From positions 124,001 through 188,000 of the forward strand of contig NZ_RZHG01000007.1 of NCBI RefSeq assembly GCF_003989795.1: 64,000 bases of DNA. The letters are read 5' to 3'. The notes beneath the pieces are model-generated. The model saw nothing but the letters and a program-made list of their open reading frames with translations. It was not told the origin of the DNA and did not search any database. The translations under genes were made by a program, and so were the position numbers. The stretch is from Vreelandella andesensis (GTDB taxonomy: Bacteria > Pseudomonadota > Gammaproteobacteria > Pseudomonadales > Halomonadaceae). Below, in pieces: positions 46,974 through 56,678 of this stretch; within the stretch, counting starts at the first letter, position 1; each line of letters opens with the position of its first letter.

Positions 46974-47756
46974 TTAAGCCGATGCGTTTACTAACGGGTG
47001 GTCGACGCGACAGGCGTAAAGATCCCCGGACGCCAGTCCGTCAACGCCATCGTTGAGCCACTGGGTGATTGCTTCAGGGGATTGCCAGGTTTCCCAGCGA
47101 AAACGGCGTTGTTCACCGGCAATCGCATTGAAGCGATAGTCGCCAAGGCGTTTCAGTTGGTCAACGCAGGCATGGCTAACCTCTAACACGCCTGCAACAA
47201 ACTCCACTGAAAGCGCCGCAACGGGGTGATTCAACCCCATTAGTACCTCTGCTTCAAACCCTTCCACATCAATTTTGATGAAGCTTGGTTCGCCGTAAGT
47301 GGCGATGAGCTGGTCGAGGGTAGTGACTTCCACCCTTAGCTGCTGTTCCCAGCGTATGTGTTGAAAGCCGGGGTTTCGCTCGCCAACCTGATGACGCCAG
47401 TCGGTCGCTAAGGTGGAGAGCGTTGGGTTGCCAACGCTTATGGCAATATCCGCATGACCAGGCTGTGGCCCGGCGGCCAAGGGTAAGAGTGTGATGTTAG
47501 GTCGATTAAGTATCCGTTTAAACCATTTGGCCAGTGCTGGCTGTGGCTCAAGCGCTACTACTTTGGCACCTAGTGCGTGGAAGGCGGCACTGCGGTCGCC
47601 TAAGTGAGCCCCAATATCAAAGGCGATATCACCCGGTTGAATAAATGAACGATATAGGCGCTGCAGGCCCCGCTGCCTTCCTGGCCGCCAGTAGACAAAC
47701 AGTGAGCGTGCCATGCCACTAGAACTGCGCAACCGTTGCAAAAAAGCAGAAGGCAT
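46974..47756 (-). CDS. FkbM-family methyltransferase
   Basis: 260 residues. DIGAHLGDRSAAF (SAM motif I), VVALEPQPALAKW and the FkbM hallmark FIKIDVEGFEAEVLMGL are clear. FkbM enzymes O-methylate sugars or small molecules. Its ATG overlaps the opgH stop by one base (TAATG), so it is translated with the glucan genes and may methylate the periplasmic glucan or an envelope sugar. A link to the adjacent pterin-type cluster is also possible. Confidence 0.9.
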   Translation of the reverse strand: MPSAFLQRLRSSSGMARSLFVYWRPGRQRGLQRLYRSFIQPGDIAFDIGAHLGDRSAAFHALGAKVVALEPQPALAKWFKRILNRPNITLLPLAAGPQPGHADIAISVGNPTLSTLATDWRHQVGERNPGFQHIRWEQQLRVEVTTLDQLIATYGEPSFIKIDVEGFEAEVLMGLNHPVAALSVEFVAGVLEVSHACVDQLKRLGDYRFNAIAGEQRRFRWETWQSPEAITQWLNDGVDGLASGDLYACRVDHPLVNASA

Positions 47757-49729
47757 TAGTAAGGCTCCTTAACAGAGGGTGCATGCGTGGCGGTTGTTTG
47801 AACGTAATCTCGAAACGACTGGCAGGGCATATCGCCTAGCTGCTCTTGAGGAACTGCCAGTGGCAAGGGCGGGGGAGATAACGTGGCACTGGATTGATGG
47901 CTATTGCTTTCTAAGGCGGCAAAGTCCTTCAAAAGCGGCGGTTGTTGTGCTGAACTTGGCGTTTGCAGTAAGCCGAACTTCCGACTAACAACGCCTCCCC
48001 AGGTGGCGCTGCTAGAATATTTCACTAACGGAGCGGCACCGATCAACCCAAGCCAAGCGGGCGTTAACCAACCAAATGCTGAGGGAGAGAAAAGCATCAT
48101 GGTGCCTGCCCAAGCAACACCGCACAGTGTCATCCATCCTGTGTGGTGCCATGTCTCGCCCCAACTTAGTGAACGTTCCCCGCGGTGCTGGGTTTGCCAG
48201 TCAATGGCTCGGCCAGTTAGCACGTTAATGATAAATAAGCTATGCCACGCCATCATCAGCGGTGCAATCAGAGCAGCAAACAGAATTTCCAATACCGTGC
48301 TAGTGATAAGCGTTAGTCGCCCTCCATAAGCATGGGGACACTGCCAAAATGTCAGTAACAGACCAAGCAGCTTAGGGGCAATCAGCATGCCCAGCGTTAC
48401 GCTCAGCAGTCCCAGTGATAGCGCTTTAGGCAACAAGGGGCTCGAGGTGGTGTCGATGGCTTGATAGCCCACCATAAGACTGGTGCAAAGCAAAAGTCCA
48501 AGCCAAACAAGCGAAGAAATATAAGCAAACGCGCCAAACAAAAAGTGCAGCCGGCTAATCGGGTGAAAACCGGCGCCGGTCAGTAAGCGTAAGTGCTGTA
48601 GGTTGCCTTGAAGCCAGCGGCGGTCACGCTTGGCAAAATCGAGCATATTGCTTGGCATCGCTTCAAAGCTATTGTGTGACGCGCTGGCGTAAGGGTTGTG
48701 GCGCGACACGGCGGTGGACGCAGAAGTATCCAGCAGTACCTGCCAGCCGCCTCGTTTGAGCAGTGCCGCTTCGACGAAATCGTGGCTTAAGAGTTCGCCC
48801 CCTAGCGGTGGCTTACCCGAAAGGGTAGGTAATCCTGCGTGGGCCATAAATGCCCGCGTACGAATAATCGCATTGTGCCCCCAGTAATTCGCTGCATCGC
48901 CCTGCCAGAAGCTTTGGCCGGCTGCCAGCATGGGGCTATAGAGTGCCGAAGCTAGTTGGGTGAAACGGCCAAATAACGTGCGTTGGCCAACCGGGATAGG
49001 CACCGTTTGAATAAGGCCTACGCTGGGCTGGCGTTGCATGCGGTGTACTAAGTGCAGCAGTGTGGCGCCACTCATCAAGCTGTCGGCATCAAGCACGACC
49101 ATGTAGTCGTAACGGCGGCCCCAGCGTCGGCAGAACTCTGCGATGTTGCCAGCTTTGCGGCCATCATTATTAGGGCGTCGACGATAATAAATGGCTATCT
49201 GCCCGGCAAGACGCTGTTGCAAGGCGGCCACATGAGCCGCTTCGACGTCTGCCATTGCCGCATCTTGGGTATCACTTAATACAAACACATCAAAGTGCTT
49301 GTGGATAGCACTGGGCGTGCCTGCACCATACTCTTTTGCTTGTTGTAAAAGTGAGCGGCATGTTGCTTCCAGTCCCGCGATGGTGGGAATGGGCGGTTCT
49401 GCATAAATCGGCATTACCAGCGCGGTGCGGCTTACTAGCAGGCTGGCACTGGGGGATGTAATGGTTTGGCGGCGCAAGCTTAGGGGGTCACGGCGTAGTG
49501 CGCAGAGCACAAAGCCACATAGTGCCCCCCAGAAAGCCAGCGCTATCCAGCTAAACGTGAATGCAAACAGTATCAGCATGGTGAGTTGCCAACCAATGGC
49601 CAGATTGGCAACGACCTTTGCCATTGCGATACAGCCACCAACGCTTGTGGATAATACCGCAACCGCCAGAAAAGCTCGGCGCCCGTTTAGCCATGGCATC
49701 GAAGGCCGTAACGCGTGGAGGTCAGGCAT
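47756..49729 (-). CDS. opgH: glucan biosynthesis glucosyltransferase H
   Basis: About 657 residues, GT2 family with about seven membrane helices. LDADSLMSG (D-x-D), QGDAANYWGHNAIIR and RRWLQGNLQHLRLL (QxxRW-type) are the processive glucosyltransferase motifs. It polymerises beta-1,2-glucan from UDP-glucose across the inner membrane. It lacks most of the long N-terminal cytosolic region of the E. coli enzyme (847 residues). The ATG at 49729 overlaps the opgG stop by eight bases; a TTG at 49777 in frame is less likely. Confidence 0.92.
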   Translation of the reverse strand: MPDLHALRPSMPWLNGRRAFLAVAVLSTSVGGCIAMAKVVANLAIGWQLTMLILFAFTFSWIALAFWGALCGFVLCALRRDPLSLRRQTITSPSASLLVSRTALVMPIYAEPPIPTIAGLEATCRSLLQQAKEYGAGTPSAIHKHFDVFVLSDTQDAAMADVEAAHVAALQQRLAGQIAIYYRRRPNNDGRKAGNIAEFCRRWGRRYDYMVVLDADSLMSGATLLHLVHRMQRQPSVGLIQTVPIPVGQRTLFGRFTQLASALYSPMLAAGQSFWQGDAANYWGHNAIIRTRAFMAHAGLPTLSGKPPLGGELLSHDFVEAALLKRGGWQVLLDTSASTAVSRHNPYASASHNSFEAMPSNMLDFAKRDRRWLQGNLQHLRLLTGAGFHPISRLHFLFGAFAYISSLVWLGLLLCTSLMVGYQAIDTTSSPLLPKALSLGLLSVTLGMLIAPKLLGLLLTFWQCPHAYGGRLTLITSTVLEILFAALIAPLMMAWHSLFIINVLTGRAIDWQTQHRGERSLSWGETWHHTGWMTLCGVAWAGTMMLFSPSAFGWLTPAWLGLIGAAPLVKYSSSATWGGVVSRKFGLLQTPSSAQQPPLLKDFAALESNSHQSSATLSPPPLPLAVPQEQLGDMPCQSFRDYVQTTATHAPSVKEPY

Positions 49730-51248
49730 CGGGATACCACACGTAGTTCCAGGTTTCAGTGATAGGGTCTCCTTCAACCATCAGGCGCAACCGAATATCA
49801 CTAGGCTCGCTGCTAGGGGGTAATCGGAAAGTGGCTCGTCGTCCGTTATTGGGTAATGTTTTGACTTGAGGGAGTGATACCTCGCCATTAAGCACGCTGA
49901 TGTCCAGCTCAATGGTGTCGCTTGAAGAAAGTGTACCCAGCTTGCCGCCTTGGAAATCGACAACAAATTGCCGCTGATCAGCAGACGGGGAATCGGCCTC
50001 ACCTGGAACCGCGGCGTTACCATGACGGGTACGCACTACCTTGCCCAGCGCATTAGCTTCGGGCTGTTCATTGAGCGTAAACGTTCGATAGCGAAGATGG
50101 CGAGACTCGCCAGCACTGAGCGTATCCCCGGACACCCAGTAAGCTACTATGTTGTCGTGGGTTTCATCTGGCGTCGGAATTTCCACTAGCTCTACATGAC
50201 CTGGCCCCCAGTCATCAAGAGGTTCGACCCACTGGCTGGGGCGGCGATGGTAATGGGCTTCAAGATCCAAGTAGCGGCCAAAGTCGCGTTCTCGCTGCAT
50301 TAAACCAAACCCAGTGGGGCTATCATCCATAAACGCTGATACGCGAACCGACGAGGGGTTTTGCAATGGACGCCAAATCCATTCGTCAGCACCTGTTTGA
50401 ATCAGTAAGCCATCAGAATCATGTACTTGGGGGCGGAAGTCATCTGGCCGCTCGGCGCTCATTTGCCCGAAGGCAAACATACTAGTAAGAGGAGCAATAC
50501 CCAGTTTTTCTATGTCAGCGCGGGCAAACAAGGTTGCTTCTACGTCGGCTTCCGTGTTTTCGCCCGGCGTTAACGTAATGCGATAGGCGCCACTTAACGA
50601 AGGGCTATCCATTAATGCCAAGAACGTGACACTGTTGGAATGTGAGTCAGGCTTGTAAAGCCAGAATTCGCGAAATTCAGGAAACTCCTCGCCACTGGCT
50701 AACGCGGTATCAATGGCTAGTCCGCGTGTAGAAAGGCCGTACGCTTGGTCGCGCCCAATCAAGCGAAAGTAGCTTGCCCCAAGAAAAACAGCGAACTCAT
50801 CGGCATAATCATCGTTGTTAATGGGGTAGTGCAGCCTAAAGCCAGCATGACCAATTCCCGTTAAGTCGTGCTCTAATAAGCGGCTGGCATCACCATCGTA
50901 CTGAAAGTCATCTGTCGTGAAAGAGAGTGGATGAACGTCTCCATTCTCGATCACATTAATAGTGACAGGCGTTTGGAAGATAAACCCGCTGTGGAATAGC
51001 TGCATACTGAAAGGGCTTTCATCTTGCCAGTAGGCGCGCTCGGGCTTAAAACGGATTTGTCGGTATAGGTCGTAGTTTAAAGATTCCAAAGCGCTTGGAA
51101 GCGAAGCCTCTGGTGCTTGGTAAGGTGCATCAGCTAGTGTTTGAGCGCGTTCAATTACGTGGTCGAAAACATCATCATTAGCAACTGCGCCAACGGCGAT
51201 CAGGCAATTAAATGACAACAACCATCTTGCAGCGGTACGAATACTCAT
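49722..51248 (-). CDS. opgG: periplasmic glucan biosynthesis protein G
   Basis: 508 residues with a signal peptide (cleavage near AVAND, about residue 24) and the OpgG/MdoG beta-sandwich. FDHVIERAQTLADAPYQAP, QIRFKPERAYW and YGLSTRGLAIDTA are family motifs. It adds branches to, or processes, the glucan backbone in the periplasm. First gene of opgG-opgH-fkbM(-creatininase). Osmoregulated glucans are normally made at low osmolarity, so their place in a halophile is notable. Confidence 0.94.
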   Translation of the reverse strand: MSIRTAARWLLSFNCLIAVGAVANDDVFDHVIERAQTLADAPYQAPEASLPSALESLNYDLYRQIRFKPERAYWQDESPFSMQLFHSGFIFQTPVTINVIENGDVHPLSFTTDDFQYDGDASRLLEHDLTGIGHAGFRLHYPINNDDYADEFAVFLGASYFRLIGRDQAYGLSTRGLAIDTALASGEEFPEFREFWLYKPDSHSNSVTFLALMDSPSLSGAYRITLTPGENTEADVEATLFARADIEKLGIAPLTSMFAFGQMSAERPDDFRPQVHDSDGLLIQTGADEWIWRPLQNPSSVRVSAFMDDSPTGFGLMQRERDFGRYLDLEAHYHRRPSQWVEPLDDWGPGHVELVEIPTPDETHDNIVAYWVSGDTLSAGESRHLRYRTFTLNEQPEANALGKVVRTRHGNAAVPGEADSPSADQRQFVVDFQGGKLGTLSSSDTIELDISVLNGEVSLPQVKTLPNNGRRATFRLPPSSEPSDIRLRLMVEGDPITETWNYVWYPDA

Positions 51249-51424
51249 AGGCGAGTTCCTTTCGATTACATGCCAACGTGATAACCATAAAATCAGTATA
51301 TGAAATATTTCAACAAAAGTTATACCATGATGCCTATTGGTATATGATTTTTAGGGTCACGTGCAAGCTTTAAGCTCCATTAAGCGTGTAACATTTAACT
51401 GATTGCTATGCTGTTGGAGCGCTC

Positions 51425-53053
51425 ATGATTCGACTTCTACTCACATGTATAACGCTCAACTTTCTGCTGGTAGTGCCGCTTTGGTGGCGCTTTAACGAGA
51501 TAGGCTCCCCTTTGATTGCTTGGGAAGCATGGGTTATTGCACCTGCCATGTTGCTGGTTCCCCCAAGCTACTTCCGTCGCTGGCTGGCCATCTTAATAGT
51601 AGGTTGGCTTGCGTTAGTAACGGCAGCTAATCTAGGCGACGCGGCGACACACACCGCGTTTGGCCGATCACTAAACCTCTATTTGGACGTGCCGTTGGTA
51701 CGCTCTATCTACCATTTGTTAATAGGTAATGTAGGACAACTGGCCGCAACTTTCCTGATGTTGTTGGGCAGCGTAGTTTTATTAGGTGTTTTATGGGTGA
51801 TGCTACGGTTGCTGTTACCTGCGCAACATTTACCGGTTTGGCGGACTACCGGAATCCTTGCCATCCTGATAACGATCTCTGCGACAGGGTTTGCGTTTTC
51901 TGAAGCCAACGGCAAACGATTGATTGCTAAATCAACGTTGCCTGCTGTCAACACCACGCGTTTCCAGTGGGAGCAGATCGTGGCGACGCATCAGGCAAGA
52001 AAGGCTTTCGCAAAGCAGCTTGAAAGTACACCTTTACAACCAAGATCACTACCTGGTTTGTTAGGGCGCAACGTCTTATTAACTTTTATTGAATCTTATG
52101 GTGTATCGGCGATTAATAATCCGCGTTACAGCGGCGTTTTACTCCCAACGTTAGATGATATACAGCAACGGCTCGGCCAAAGAGAATTACATGTTGTTTC
52201 TGGGTTGCTTGAAGCGCCTATACGGGGAGGTCAGTCATGGCTTGCCCATGCAACGGTACTCAGCGGGCGCTGGATTGATAACCAGCTATGGTATCGGCTA
52301 ATGCTGGAAAGCGATCATTCAACATTGATTGATGATTTTAGTAACACCGGGCAGCGGACGCTCAGCGTCATGCCGGCGATTACGATGGCTTGGCCAGAAG
52401 GGGTTGCCTATGGTTTTGACGAGATTGCAGCAGCAAAAGATATTCCCTATGCCGGGCCGCCGCTGAACTGGGTCACAATGCCAGACCAATTTACGTTGGA
52501 CTATACCCAGCGACATTTGCTGGGTGATACGCCGGTATTCGCGCAGCTTGCGCTTATCTCTAGCCATGCGCCTTGGACACCAATTCTGCCTGTTCTTGAA
52601 GATTGGTCGTTGATTGACGATGGGCGTATTTTCGCTCCCTGGGAAACGGCAGGTGACCCGCCAGAAGTGCTTTGGCAGGATATCGAGCGCATTCGTGATC
52701 ATTACGCGTGGTCAATAGACTACGCTGTGAAAGTTACCGGGCGTTGGGCCGAGCGGGTGGTTGATGACAACACCTTACTGATTGTATTGGGTGATCATCA
52801 GGCTGCACCGCTGATTACCGGCGATAACGCCAGCGCTGCGGTTCCCGTGCATGTGATTAGCGGGAACCCTAGTCTGTTAGCCCCTTTTAAGGTTCGCGGT
52901 TTTATTGATGGCATGCTGCCAGCACTGGAAAACCCAGATGATGCCGAGAAAATGAGCCAACTGCGCCATTGGTTGCAGCAAGACTTTGGCACGTCAATGT
53001 CTGATGCGTCTTCAGTAACCACGTCTTTAGTTACAACAGAGAAAGCACCATGA
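51425..53053 (+). CDS. membrane sulfatase-fold phosphoalcohol transferase (OpgB/LtaS-like)
   Basis: 542 residues. Four to five N-terminal membrane helices (to about 165) precede an extracytoplasmic alkaline-phosphatase-superfamily domain. LLTFIESYG carries the metal-binding Glu, GGQSWLAHATVLSG holds the likely nucleophile, and LIVLGDHQAAPLI the Asp-His metal ligands. Such enzymes move phosphoglycerol or phosphoethanolamine from lipids to glycans. Divergent from opgGH, it is a candidate for decorating the glucan, as OpgB does. It is coupled to manC by a four-base overlap. Confidence 0.85.
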   Translation: MIRLLLTCITLNFLLVVPLWWRFNEIGSPLIAWEAWVIAPAMLLVPPSYFRRWLAILIVGWLALVTAANLGDAATHTAFGRSLNLYLDVPLVRSIYHLLIGNVGQLAATFLMLLGSVVLLGVLWVMLRLLLPAQHLPVWRTTGILAILITISATGFAFSEANGKRLIAKSTLPAVNTTRFQWEQIVATHQARKAFAKQLESTPLQPRSLPGLLGRNVLLTFIESYGVSAINNPRYSGVLLPTLDDIQQRLGQRELHVVSGLLEAPIRGGQSWLAHATVLSGRWIDNQLWYRLMLESDHSTLIDDFSNTGQRTLSVMPAITMAWPEGVAYGFDEIAAAKDIPYAGPPLNWVTMPDQFTLDYTQRHLLGDTPVFAQLALISSHAPWTPILPVLEDWSLIDDGRIFAPWETAGDPPEVLWQDIERIRDHYAWSIDYAVKVTGRWAERVVDDNTLLIVLGDHQAAPLITGDNASAAVPVHVISGNPSLLAPFKVRGFIDGMLPALENPDDAEKMSQLRHWLQQDFGTSMSDASSVTTSLVTTEKAP

Positions 53054-54459
53054 TCCAGCCCGTCATTCTTAGCGGTGGCAGCGGCACGCGGCTGTGGCCA
53101 CTTTCACGCGAGCAAATGCCCAAGCAGTTCCTGCGTTTAACGTCGTCCGAAAGCCTGCTGCAGCAAACGCTGGCGCGTTTGAAAGGGTTAAGTGCTCAGC
53201 CACCAATATTGATGGGGCACCATGCCCATCGGTTCTTAATGGCAGAGCAGTTGCGGGAGAGCGGTCTGTCAGGGACGTTGGTGTTAGAGCCAGAAGGGCG
53301 CAATACGGCACCGGCGATTGCTTGTGCTGCGCTCTTAGCCCGCCAAACGGGCGAAGATCCACTGCTGCTGGTGCTTCCAGCGGATCATGTTATTGGCGAT
53401 CTGGCGGCGTTTACCCAAAGCGTAAGCTGCGCGGAACCGCTTGCGGCCCAAGGCTACCTCGTCACGTTTGGCGTTGTACCTACCTATCCAGAAACAGGCT
53501 ATGGCTATATTGCGTGCGGCAGCCCCTTGGGCGCTGGCCACCAGGTCTCATCGTTTATCGAGAAACCTAACGCAGCGCGTGCTCAGCACTTGTTAGAGGA
53601 AGGTAATACTCTTTGGAATAGCGGCATGTTTTTGCTGCAAGCATCTACCTATCTCTCTCAACTTGAGCGACTGCAGCCCGCCATGCTGGCGGCATGTCAA
53701 AAAGCTGTCGATGAAGCTCACGGTGACTTGGATTTCTTACGGTTAGGCGAAGACGCATTCTGCTCCTCTCCGGCCGAGTCAATTGATTACGCTGTCATGG
53801 AACATTGTGACTGCGCCGCGGTGGTCCCCCTGGATGCTCAATGGAGCGACATTGGCAGCTTCGATGCTTTATGGGCAACGCAAACGCCCGACAACGCAGG
53901 CAATGTGGTTAGCGGTGATGGGATGTTGACTAACACGCAACGCTCGCTTGTTATCGCCAAGCACCGCTTAGTGGCAACGCTTGGTGTTGAAGACCTGATC
54001 GTGGTGGAAACATCCGATAGCGTTCTGGTTGCCCATCGCAATCAGGCTCAGCAGGTTAAGCAGCTAGTAGTATCACTTACTCAAGCGGGGCGACGTGAGC
54101 CCCACACTGCGCCGTTTGTTCATCGCCCGTGGGGAAGCTTTCAAGCCATGGATAGTGGCGAACGTTATCAGGTGAAGCACATCACGGTGAAACCTGGAGG
54201 GCGGCTTTCACTGCAGCGTCACCACCACCGAGCTGAACACTGGGTGGTCGTGAATGGCACAGCCCAAGTCACTGTTGACGAGCGAACCTTTCTCGTCAGT
54301 GAAAACCAGTCTACGTATATCCCCATTGGCGCGCTACATCGGCTAGAAAACCCTGGGAAAATTCCGTTAGAGTTGATTGAGGTGCAGTCGGGCAGCTATC
54401 TAGGGGAGGACGATATCGAACGGCTAGATGACGTATACGCCCGCCGCAGTGATGAGTAA
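53050..54459 (+). CDS. manC: mannose-1-phosphate guanylyltransferase / mannose-6-phosphate isomerase
   Basis: 469 residues, bifunctional. LSGGSGTRLWPLSREQMPKQ is the nucleotidyltransferase signature, and FIEKPN and WNSGMFLL complete the domain (1-330). A cupin isomerase domain follows (about 350-465; RPWGSFQAMDSGERYQVKHI, LQRHHHRAEHW with metal His). It makes GDP-mannose for surface polysaccharide. Its coupling to a glycan-modifying enzyme indicates a shared envelope task. Confidence 0.95.
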   Translation: MIQPVILSGGSGTRLWPLSREQMPKQFLRLTSSESLLQQTLARLKGLSAQPPILMGHHAHRFLMAEQLRESGLSGTLVLEPEGRNTAPAIACAALLARQTGEDPLLLVLPADHVIGDLAAFTQSVSCAEPLAAQGYLVTFGVVPTYPETGYGYIACGSPLGAGHQVSSFIEKPNAARAQHLLEEGNTLWNSGMFLLQASTYLSQLERLQPAMLAACQKAVDEAHGDLDFLRLGEDAFCSSPAESIDYAVMEHCDCAAVVPLDAQWSDIGSFDALWATQTPDNAGNVVSGDGMLTNTQRSLVIAKHRLVATLGVEDLIVVETSDSVLVAHRNQAQQVKQLVVSLTQAGRREPHTAPFVHRPWGSFQAMDSGERYQVKHITVKPGGRLSLQRHHHRAEHWVVVNGTAQVTVDERTFLVSENQSTYIPIGALHRLENPGKIPLELIEVQSGSYLGEDDIERLDDVYARRSDE

Positions 54460-54470
54460 CGGCAATGGCG

Positions 54471-54821
54471 CTACCAGAGCCAACTGCCAGGACGTGCGGG
54501 CGGTTGTCCTTTGCGCACCGCGACCCAGCCAATAATGCAGCGCACCCCGAGCCACACCATTAATAGTGGCCATAAAAGGGTGCCCACTAACATTAAGCTA
54601 AGGGTAAAGATGACGATAAAATAGAGGCAGCCTATCCAAAACGTGCGGATTAAATAGCGGTAGTGAGCCTGCAACCAAGGTGCTGCTTCATTGCGATATA
54701 CATACGCGACAATAACACCAATCAACAGCGTAATATTCGCGGTTACCAGGCCTGCTAAGTAAAGCGCGTAAATGATTTGTAGCGGGCGCGTTTCCTTTTC
54801 GGGAATATAACGCTGGGTCAT
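54471..54821 (-). CDS. DUF4870-like small membrane protein, copy 1
   Basis: 116 residues with three membrane helices and the conserved block IYALYLAG...VIVAYVYRNEA..YRYLIRTFWIG. It is clearly paralogous to the product of 55776-56168, which shares HYRYxIRTFWIG. Function unknown. It is third in a leftward unit: the paralogue, an acyltransferase, then this gene, with gaps of 3 and 18 bases. It ends 11 bases from the convergent manC. Confidence 0.85.
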   Translation of the reverse strand: MTQRYIPEKETRPLQIIYALYLAGLVTANITLLIGVIVAYVYRNEAAPWLQAHYRYLIRTFWIGCLYFIVIFTLSLMLVGTLLWPLLMVWLGVRCIIGWVAVRKGQPPARPGSWLW

Positions 54822-54839
54822 AAACTACCTCTTGATTAA

Positions 54840-55772
54840 TCAATACAGCCGGAAATCGTCTGCATTTGGCAGACCTTGTTGCTGCTCTATAACTTTGCGA
54901 TAACGTTTGTACTCCCATTGATACTGCACCGGATCAAGAGCAATTGACGCTTCTACGCTGGCGTTAACGCCGCTTGCTGATACCACATCATCCTCGCTGT
55001 ACACCTGCTCATCGGCATCAAGGAAATGAATTTCAAAGCCTTTGCCGGGCACCCGTAAGGCAACGCCAGTGACCACCCTTGCTTGAGTGCGGGCGACTAG
55101 CTTGGGTAGCAGTGTTGCGGTGTAGGCATCGCGTCCATAAAAAGGGGCGAACACGCCGCTGCCCCAATTTGGTTCTTGATCCGGTAAGATGCCGATGGCT
55201 TCGCTACGCTTTAGCGCTTTAAGAAGGGCAGCGACTCCCCTGGCATTGGTGGGTACTAAACGTGCACCCATGCGTTCGCGGCCATGGCGAATAACAGGCT
55301 CAAGACCGGCAATTTTGGGTGGCTCGTACATGGCGGTGAAAGGAAAGTGGCTTGAGAGCCAAAAGTTAAGCACTTCCCAGTTGCCAAAGTGTGGGGCGAG
55401 TACAATCACGCCGCGGCCATCAGCACGGGCGATGTCCAGCTTATCTCGGCCATGAACTGATAAAATGCTGGTTTCTACTTTGTTGGGTGCCGCCATCCAC
55501 GCATGGCCAAGTTCCAGCATAGTAGCTGCTGAGTGGCGCAGGCTTTGTATGGCAAGTGCCTTGCGCTGGCTGGCAGTCGCTTCAGGGTTGACCACTTCCA
55601 GGTTGATTTGTGTCACCTGGCGCTCTCGTTTACTAAAGCGATAGACCAGCGGGCCTAACAGCATGGCAATACGCCACAGCGCGGCAAGTGACCAACCCGC
55701 CAGTAGCTTCCAAAGGCTTGTAATTGTACGTGCCAGGAAAAGCGATTTTTTAGAAGGTGACTGTTCAGTCAT
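54840..55772 (-). CDS. Kdo2-lipid A lauroyl/myristoyl-type acyltransferase (LpxL/HtrB family)
   Basis: 310 residues with an N-terminal membrane anchor and the LPLAT core. LAPHFGNWEVLNFWLSSHF holds the HX4E catalytic motif, and GILPDQEPNWGSGVFAPFYG the second block. It adds a secondary acyl chain to lipid A in the inner membrane. The exact chain and position (LpxL or LpxM) cannot be told. It lies between two DUF4870-like paralogues. Confidence 0.92.
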   Translation of the reverse strand: MTEQSPSKKSLFLARTITSLWKLLAGWSLAALWRIAMLLGPLVYRFSKRERQVTQINLEVVNPEATASQRKALAIQSLRHSAATMLELGHAWMAAPNKVETSILSVHGRDKLDIARADGRGVIVLAPHFGNWEVLNFWLSSHFPFTAMYEPPKIAGLEPVIRHGRERMGARLVPTNARGVAALLKALKRSEAIGILPDQEPNWGSGVFAPFYGRDAYTATLLPKLVARTQARVVTGVALRVPGKGFEIHFLDADEQVYSEDDVVSASGVNASVEASIALDPVQYQWEYKRYRKVIEQQQGLPNADDFRLY

Positions 55773-55775
55773 AAG

Positions 55776-56168
55776 TTACAGGAACCAGCTATCAACGTTG
55801 GTTGGCGCACGCTTCTCCTGCAGGCCTTTGAAGCCTTTCACACAGCGAACAATAAACCATACGGCCAGTGCCAATAGCATGGGGATACCGATCAGAATAA
55901 ACGTTAGAAGAGAGGCGATACTGCCGTAGAGCAGTCCAATCCAAAACGTGCGGATCTGATAGCGGTAGTGTTCATCTAACCACTCAGGGCCTTTGCCACG
56001 ATAAACATAGGCGATAACAACGCCGACCAGTGAGGTAAAACCGACTAAAAAGCTTGCCAAATAAAGTGCATAAATCACCATCGCCATGGTGGTGTCAGGC
56101 TGTTCTGAAGGTTTGCTTTCATTGATTACTTCATTTTCTAACGGTGCTTTGTTGGCATCGTCACGCAT
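55776..56168 (-). CDS. DUF4870-like small membrane protein, copy 2
   Basis: 130 residues: an acidic N-terminal tail (about 30 residues) and three membrane helices with VIYALYLASFLVGFTSLVGV and YRYQIRTFWIGLLYG. It is a paralogue of the product of 54471-54821, with a longer N-terminus. Three bases separate it from the acyltransferase gene. Function unknown; the association with lipid A acylation is positional. Confidence 0.87.
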   Translation of the reverse strand: MRDDANKAPLENEVINESKPSEQPDTTMAMVIYALYLASFLVGFTSLVGVVIAYVYRGKGPEWLDEHYRYQIRTFWIGLLYGSIASLLTFILIGIPMLLALAVWFIVRCVKGFKGLQEKRAPTNVDSWFL

Positions 56169-56254
56169 AACCGATCCTTTTTGCTATTCGCCATAAAGCG
56201 CCCCAGGGGCGCCGTTTAAGTTGATTATGATAACGCGGGTGGCGCGGCTTATCA

Positions 56255-56638
56255 TTAGCGGGCAGCAGGTCGGCAAATTTCCAGTAAATTACCGTCGGGG
56301 TCGCGTAAGTAAATCGACTCAATGGGGCCAGTAGCGCCTTGGCGGGCAACCGGACCAAGCTCTACGTCAACAGCAAGTGCATCCAGATGCTGTTTGAACT
56401 CATCCAGTGGCAGCAAACAGCGTAAGCATAAGTCCAGGCTGCCAGGGGTGGGAGTGGCAGAAACAGGAGCAATATCGGTGTCGGTTTGATGTAGACGCAG
56501 TGCCGTATCGCCAAGGATAAGATCCACTCGCTGCGCATCTCGGTAGCGCACGTCTAACCCCAGCACACGGGAGTAAAAATCCACGGCGCGACCCATATCG
56601 GTCACCGTGACAACAAGATGATCTAAACCTGAGAGCAT
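56255..56638 (-). CDS. VOC-superfamily (glyoxalase-like) protein
   Basis: About 127 residues, one VOC module of two beta-alpha-beta-beta-beta units. LDHLVVTVTDMGRAVDFYSR opens the first, and LRDPDGNLLEICRPAAR ends the second with the metal Glu. The metal His in LDHLVV is present. It could be a virulence-protein-like dioxygenase, glyoxalase or resistance fold; the substrate is unknown. ATG at 56638; the longer in-frame start would run through the divergent promoter. Confidence 0.88.
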   Translation of the reverse strand: MLSGLDHLVVTVTDMGRAVDFYSRVLGLDVRYRDAQRVDLILGDTALRLHQTDTDIAPVSATPTPGSLDLCLRCLLPLDEFKQHLDALAVDVELGPVARQGATGPIESIYLRDPDGNLLEICRPAAR

Positions 56639-56678
56639 GCCGCTTTCCTTAAATACAAACGTAAAACATGAGAATACG

